This document shows, in pieces, positions 59,504-64,000 of a stretch of 64,000 nucleotides of DNA. Source of the stretch: Faecalimonas umbilicata (GTDB lineage Bacteria > Bacillota > Clostridia > Lachnospirales > Lachnospiraceae); NCBI RefSeq assembly GCF_004346095.1, contig NZ_SLZV01000004.1, forward strand, positions 85,091-149,090, given 5' to 3'. Both the position numbers and the translations under genes were made by a program. The notes below the pieces were generated by a model that worked only from the letters and a program-made list of their open reading frames with translations, did not search any database and was not told the DNA's origin. Numbering within the stretch: position 1 is the stretch's first letter; every line of letters starts with the position of its first letter.

Positions 59504-60756
59504 TCAATTATTCTTTCCACAACATTTTTTATATTTCTTTCCTGAACCGCATGGACATGGATCATTTGGATATATTTTCTTTTCTACTCGTATCGGTTCC
59601 TCGTTCATTCCTTTCGGAAACATTGTTGTTTGAATAACATCTGTATTTCCATTTAAGTCAACCGGTACCCCCATAGCCTGCAACTGTGGTACGGCATCCT
59701 TTAAAATTGTTGCTGCTTTAGAACTTGCCGGAACAATTGTTGGCATTTTATCGATAGACATTTTTCTCGCCATTTCACTTGGTTTGTACCCTCTGTTCTC
59801 TTTCATTCGGGTATTGTTGTGTGCCACCACAAGTAACTCTAGCAATTCATTTATCATCTTCTCTTCAAATTCAATATTGGCTTCCGTCATTTTATTGATA
59901 ATCTTTGATGGCGATTCTCCTTCATAACTATTTGCCCATACTTGAAGACACCATGTCACTGCCTGCTCATAAGGAAGCCTTAATTTCTTAACGAAAAAAG
60001 ATTCCAGTTTTTTATATTCAGAGGAACTCGCCTCATATCCAATTCTACATATCTCATCTATCTGCTGTGCCGAAGGAATATAAAAATCTTTATCCATCTG
60101 TTGTCGAAGCAAGTAACCAAATTCTTCATCCTCAAACAACTGTAAATGCACAAATATTCCTTTTTCTGAGTATAACGGATCCTCTTTTGGACATCCTTTC
60201 ATCCCAAGTCTGTCCATTGTAAAAAGACATGATTCCACAATATCAACCGGCATTTCCCAAAGCATTTCTATCATTTCATCTATAGAGCACTTCACTTTCT
60301 GCCTATACATTTCATAAATAACTTCGATCGGTGCTATTCCATAATATTGTATAAAAAATGTATGCACTTTACCATCCAGCCTTTTCTGCATTGCTTCCGT
60401 CGAAATGACTCATCATCTACTTTGGAAAAGGCAACAGCAACATCTTCAAATACACAAAATCTGTCAGTAGGCTCTTCAAAATATCCAATCCAGTATCTGT
60501 AAAGCTGCATCGCATCTACCACTTCATTTACAGAAACAGCTGTAGGAGAAATACAAGCTTTCCGAAATAAGTCCATCTGTTCTTTTGTAAGGCATGCTAA
60601 TCTGCTTCTAAGCATTTCCTCTGTACAAAAATTATCAACAATTCTATCTATTAAATCAGCTTTTCGGAGTCCTGAACACTTTCTGATTTCAAAACTTCTT
60701 GCCTGATCTAATAGTTCTTCTTTTGTATATTCTGTCAAATATTCTCTTAATAACAT
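59504..60756 (-). pseudogene. SEC-C-motif protein gene, split by a frameshift
   Basis: Two overlapping frames make one protein of about 417 residues. The first (60756 down to about 60410) is LREYLTEYTKEELLDQARSF, a SAP/Rho-N-like DNA- or RNA-binding start, ending in VAFSKVDDE. The second continues [18 protein letters not shown] and ends [16 protein letters not shown], a SEC-C zinc motif. Total length 1253 nt is one base short of a whole number of codons, so a single-base loss near 60395-60415 is likely. Role unknown. It lies 24 bp after the YkgJ-like gene. It could be a sequencing error. Confidence 0.72.
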
Positions 60757-60780
60757 TTCTGCTCCCTATCTACTCATATT

Positions 60781-61289
60781 TCATCTTCCATAACGAAATC
60801 CATATTCTATTTTTAATCTCTCATATATTTCAAATGCGATCGGACAGACTTCTACTGTTTCCAATACACTGTACAAACTATGTAACCTCTCTGGCTGATC
60901 CGTATATGGATATTTCCTGCAATTCTCAGGTTTATATTCTCCCAGCTTACAGTTTCCGTCTTCTTCCAGAAAATCACACGGATGATGCTTGGTTACATAT
61001 GTATTTTCACTTTCTTTTTTATCAAATAAGAATTTATAAGCTCTTCTTTCGTAATTCCCAAATATTCTGCATCTTTCTCCAAATCTTCTTCTGGAATACT
61101 TCCGCAGTACATCTTACAACAGTTCCTACATCTGCTACAGTCATAATTTGCAAACAACTCTTCATGAAATTTTTTGAACTGCTCGTCCAATTCTTTTTCA
61201 TCCGCATTACATTTTTAGAATGTACGGAATTCAATATTTTCATTTTCCTTTTTCTTCGCTTCAAATTTTACTTTTCTTGGTGCAATCAT
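60781..61289 (-). pseudogene. YkgJ-family cysteine-cluster gene, stop plus frameshift
   Basis: From ATG at 61287-61289 (after GAGGTGATAAT) the frame reads MIAPRKVKFEAKKKENENI to EFRTF, then TAA, then KCNADEKELDEQFKKFHEELF and the metal cysteines in CSRCRNCCKMYC. In the A-rich run of SYLIKKKVKIHM it shifts; the other frame carries on ESENTYVTKHHPCDFLEED, GNCKLGEYKPENCRKYP to a stop at 60781. The restored protein has the CxxCC...C and PCxFL...C...C pattern of YkgJ proteins, thought to bind a metal or Fe-S cluster. Two separate defects make an assembly error unlikely. Confidence 0.75.
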
Positions 61290-61366
61290 ATTATCACCTC
61301 ATTTTTCTCATCTTTTGCTGACATTGAGCCTTTTCTCACCCAACTCTGTCCCGTCAAATTTATCCT

Positions 61367-62110
61367 TTACATATTGACAGGTTGCAAAATAATAATCCTG
61401 ACTTCCTTTCCATCAAAACTCCTGTTAAAATTTGATTCAAAAGCATGCCTGTCTTTTATAATTTTTTCTTTGTCGTAGATATAAAAGAATATATAATCCG
61501 CCTTATAATGTACAATATCAGCTTCTATTTCTTCTGTCAGTTTTTTTAAGTTTGTTGATGTTCTTGTACACTTTGCTTCTATGATTGTATTTAAAGAAAG
61601 AATTTTTATATCGCTTCTAACAGTTCCAACTCCCGAATCATCACTTACCTCTCTTCTAGCATCCGGATACAACGACTTTATAACTGCATAAAGCAAATGC
61701 TGTAAATCATATTCATTTTCAATCTGTATTTTTTTCAAGTTTTCAGACGTAAGTGATGCCCTCTTATCTGGTTTTACTTCCCTAAACGCTTCTAAGAAGA
61801 AATAAAAATTTCGCAGATACCTTTCAATCCCCTTTTGAATAAATTGTGATGACTTCTCATATTCTTCACATAAAATACTGTCCAAATAGATCAACAGATT
61901 TTCTTTTGCCTTTAACATATTTTCACGGGTAGATTCTTTTGAAAATTTGTTCACCATATATTTCTGTTTATTTCTAATATTTTGAACAATATCATTCTTA
62001 TATGATTCTTGTTTCATCATCTGGTGCAGCTTCGATATAAATTCCTCATATTCCTCTACAGTATCCACTAATTTCAACTTTTCGATATACTCTTTCAGCA
62101 TATTATCCAT
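61367..62110 (-). CDS. PD-(D/E)XK nuclease, paired with the ATPase
   Basis: The 247-residue protein has a helical N-terminal half (charged, residues 1-125), then a C-terminal nuclease fold. ENEYDLQHLLYAVIKSLYPD and ARREVSDDSGVGTVRSDIKI lead to NTIIEAKCTRTS. The metal-binding set is D167-X10-E178-A-K180, with a conserved acidic helix before it. The layout resembles the DpnII/MboI-type nuclease group. The ATG at 62108-62110 overlaps the ATPase stop by 8 bp, so the two are translated together. Likely DNA (or possibly tRNA/RNA) cleavage under control of the ATPase; target unknown. Confidence 0.75.
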   Translation of the reverse strand: MDNMLKEYIEKLKLVDTVEEYEEFISKLHQMMKQESYKNDIVQNIRNKQKYMVNKFSKESTRENMLKAKENLLIYLDSILCEEYEKSSQFIQKGIERYLRNFYFFLEAFREVKPDKRASLTSENLKKIQIENEYDLQHLLYAVIKSLYPDARREVSDDSGVGTVRSDIKILSLNTIIEAKCTRTSTNLKKLTEEIEADIVHYKADYIFFYIYDKEKIIKDRHAFESNFNRSFDGKEVRIIILQPVNM

Positions 62111-63287
62111 TCATTCTCCCCCATCTCAGATAAAACAAAAATAGTGGATCCAAAACATACACTTTTCCGTCTTTCCATTCTATTGCTTTATAAATTTCTT
62201 CTTTTTCTTTTAGGATTGTTTGTAAATTATTTAAATGACTTTTTACAGAATTTCTATCCGGTTTTCCTTCTGTTTTAGGAATAAGGTTTATGATTCTGTC
62301 ATAAACTGTGTCAAAATCCAATTCCATAATCGGAGGATTTTTGGCTAACGATTCCACGATCAGTCCATACAAATCCAATTCTTTTCCATCTAATGTTTTG
62401 TATAAATTTCTTTTCTTTCCACGCGGATTTGGACCTTTAGACATTACATTTACCACATCGTAATAGTTAAAGTTAACCGTTGTAAATTTATATGCCATTT
62501 CCAACATATCAAAATTTACAATATGCTCATTTTTGTCTTCCAACAATGTGCAAATGCTCAGACAAATATACTGCATTAACTGTGGTGATGTAAGACATTC
62601 AACTGCCAACTGTTCTGCAACTTCATCTGTTATCTTAATATCAAGTTGTTTAAATCCTTTTAAAGCAATCTCTTTTAAATCCTTTTTTTCCCACGCTTCA
62701 ATATTAATTAAACTCAATCTTCCCGATAAATCTGCATTCTGGCGAATTGCATCGTCTGCCCTATGCGGAAGAGAAACTACGACTACCTTTAATTCTCTTC
62801 TAATTGCATCTTTGAGCTGTTGTGCCATTTTTGTCTGCATCTCTTTTGAAGCATAATGAAAATCATCAATTACTAATACTTTATCGTGCTCTTTATAATA
62901 TTGAATAACGGTATCTTTCGCTAGAACATACTTTTCGCTTTTACTATCTGTTTCCTTACTATTTCCTTCATTAACCTCTCTTTCTGTTGTCAATTCTCCT
63001 TTATAAGGCAACCCCACTTTTGCAGCAACAATTGCCCAAAAATCTGTGTTGCTGTTAAAATCCGCACCAGAAATTTCAACAATGTTGTCAAATCCAATTA
63101 CCTTCTCGCATAAGATTGTCTTTCCCATTTTTGATGGTCCAATTAATGATGTAAGGCAACCCGCTGTTCTCAATGCCTGCTTTAAACGTAATTCATATGA
63201 TATACCTGTATTTTCATAATTTCTGGAGACATATGTATATTCCGGATACGCTCCAGGTTTAAATACATTTTCTGCTTTTAGTCTCAT
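62103..63287 (-). CDS. AAA/STAND-like P-loop ATPase
   Basis: The 394-residue protein has Walker A LIGPSKMGKT (residues 49-57), Walker B VLVIDDFH (137-144), a sensor-like VVVVSLPHRADD and a likely arginine finger in LSGRLSL (188-193). A helical lid (EEALK-type, ALKGFKQLDIKITDEVAEQL) and a winged-helix end (KVYVLDPLFLFYLRWGRM) follow. This order is seen in STAND-type signalling ATPases that sense a threat and activate an effector. The ATG at 63285-63287 follows TTTGGAGGTGC. It heads the nuclease, YkgJ and SEC-C genes. Confidence 0.78.
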   Translation of the reverse strand: MRLKAENVFKPGAYPEYTYVSRNYENTGISYELRLKQALRTAGCLTSLIGPSKMGKTILCEKVIGFDNIVEISGADFNSNTDFWAIVAAKVGLPYKGELTTEREVNEGNSKETDSKSEKYVLAKDTVIQYYKEHDKVLVIDDFHYASKEMQTKMAQQLKDAIRRELKVVVVSLPHRADDAIRQNADLSGRLSLINIEAWEKKDLKEIALKGFKQLDIKITDEVAEQLAVECLTSPQLMQYICLSICTLLEDKNEHIVNFDMLEMAYKFTTVNFNYYDVVNVMSKGPNPRGKKRNLYKTLDGKELDLYGLIVESLAKNPPIMELDFDTVYDRIINLIPKTEGKPDRNSVKSHLNNLQTILKEKEEIYKAIEWKDGKVYVLDPLFLFYLRWGRMNG

Positions 63288-63316
63288 ATTAGCACCTCCA
63301 AATATTAATTACTCTA

Positions 63317-63362
63317 ATTATAACACATTTTATTACTTTTTAAACATTTTATTACTTTTTAT
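63317..63362 (-). promoter_or_regulatory. Promoter with 19-bp tandem repeat before the ATPase-nuclease genes
   Basis: TATAAT (63317-63322, minus strand) is preceded by two adjacent copies of ACATTTTATTACTTTTTAA (63325-63343 and 63344-63362, plus-strand view) differing only at the last base. The repeats cover the spacer and -35 area, where a repressor could bind twice. Confidence 0.6.
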
Positions 63363-63723
63363 TGGTCTAAATATCATTTGACCATAATATAACTTCATTG
63401 TTATACTCCAGCACAAATGATTTTGTTCTCTAGCATACTTAATAGAAAACAAAAAGGCTGAAGCCCATGATGCGACTCCAACCCTTTAATTTCTCTCGAC
63501 AAAAGAAAACATATAACCCTTGCATTTATATTTAATTATTCTGAATGATATTCACTCCAAATTACCATTTTTGCGTAACAAATTCAATTTCGTAACAATA
63601 TCATTCTTTCATTTTCAGTTTCGTTTAGTTTCATCCAATCCATACATCTCGTACTTCAAATCACAGAACAACACTATATATTGTTCTTTAGCACTGCTAC
63701 ATTATAGCACTTCAGAAACATCG
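63363..63723. other. AT-rich region, no gene seen
   Basis: I see no convincing gene. A weak imperfect hairpin lies at about 63450-63490, and short frames have no ribosome site. At 63709-63723 the sequence continues the radical-SAM similarity on the minus strand (FPDVSEVL then stop) with several changed bases, next to the exact 59-bp copy. Confidence 0.55.
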
Positions 63724-63782
63724 GGAAAGCACATGGCGAAACGGATATCCACCTCGTTCTTATCTTTCATCACCGAGTTCAC
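63724..63782. repeat. Right copy of 59-bp direct repeat (candidate attR)
   Basis: Identical to 48997-49055. It is not part of a working gene here: on the minus strand the frame runs NSVMKDKNEVDIRFAMCF, then FPDVSEVL and a stop. It marks the right end of the island. Confidence 0.85.
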
Positions 63783-63801
63783 ACAAGGAGATACAATACA
63801 T

Positions 63802-64000
63802 TGGATGATCCAATTGACACTATTATATACATTTTAAGGAAGAACTTCAAGCAAATATCTTTTGCCAACTCTCCTTGCCTCAATCAGAAAAGCAGGAGAC
63901 CTCTTCTGATATGCTCCCTTTATGAGAGACAGTGAAAAAACAAACTGTCATCATGAAGGGAGCAATTCTATGTCACAAAAAGGTAAACTAAACACAGAAG
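63802..64000 (+). mobile_element. Probable insertion sequence, left end (cut by window edge)
   Basis: From about 63802 (TGGATGATCCAATTGACAC) the sequence has the look of an IS end, followed 168 bp later by a start codon at 63970 after GAAGGGAG, reading MSQKGKLNTE. That beginning resembles IS3-type OrfA proteins, but only ten residues are visible, so the family is tentative. Confidence 0.4.
63970..64000 (+). CDS. Possible transposase OrfA, first ten codons
   Basis: ATG at 63970 with GGGAG eight bases upstream; only MSQKGKLNTE is in the window. A transposase of the IS3 kind is the best guess from this opening and from position beside the island edge. It cannot be confirmed here. Confidence 0.4.
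   Translation, partial: MSQKGKLNTE

Noticed and set aside
63724..63782. Second working copy of the radical SAM gene start
   Set aside because: Only 59 bp match; the frame meets a stop after FPDVSEVL and has no start region.
63520..63837. 105-codon rightward frame crossing the right repeat
   Set aside because: It crosses the att copy and the suspected IS edge, has no ribosome site and low-complexity composition.

Overview
The window looks like chromosome from a low-GC, spore-forming anaerobic Firmicute, most likely a gut Lachnospiraceae. This rests on the gene content (SpoVB- and SpoIIM-like proteins, a giant 2-hydroxyacyl-CoA dehydratase activase, DUF6320, a NifS/NifU/Rrf2 set), strong AGGAGG ribosome sites, and a CGAAC-N4-GTTCG LexA box before recA. 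No species can be named from the sequence alone.

From 1 to about 49.1 kb the DNA is ordinary housekeeping chromosome. A partial MgtE gene is followed by tmcAL. A long leftward cluster then carries an M20 dipeptidase, an ECF S-component, DUF1893, polA, coaE, an MBL-fold hydrolase and degV. Next come a pdaA-like deacetylase, a GNAT enzyme, tRNA-Leu(CAA), lysA, pyk, a rhomboid-like protein with a zinc ribbon, a 1416-residue dehydratase activase, and an ABC-2 exporter facing a NarL-type two-component system. Glycolytic genes lie at 25-33 kb (gpmI, tpiA, pgk, gap). Around them are a lipid- or ester-type trio, a PHP phosphatase, mnmA, the iscU/iscS/Rrf2 sulfur module, spoVB-like and spoIIM-like genes, a Nudix hydrolase, rny, recX/recA, ybaK, and the rng/TIGR03936/TIGR03960 operon.

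From about 49.06 to 63.72 kb the sequence behaves like an integrated, decaying genomic island. A perfect 59-bp direct repeat (48997-49055 and 63724-63782) bounds it. The left copy lies inside the 5' part of the TIGR03960 radical-SAM gene. Just inside that edge are fragments of a tyrosine integrase and an excisionase-like helix-turn-helix protein. The cargo is a beta-galactoside module (AraC regulator, 26-codon small ORF, GPH symporter, LacZ, second AraC regulator), a truncated MgtA-type P-ATPase, and a leftward group of four genes. Those four are an AAA/STAND-like ATPase, a PD-(D/E)XK nuclease, a YkgJ-type cysteine-cluster gene and a SEC-C gene. The last two each carry disabling mutations. A probable insertion sequence starts beyond the right repeat.

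The best candidate for an undescribed system is the ATPase-nuclease pair at 61.4-63.3 kb. It overlaps translationally, its promoter contains an exact 19-bp tandem repeat, and it sits in a mobile, AT-rich island. Anti-phage defence is an inference from architecture and location, not something the sequence proves.
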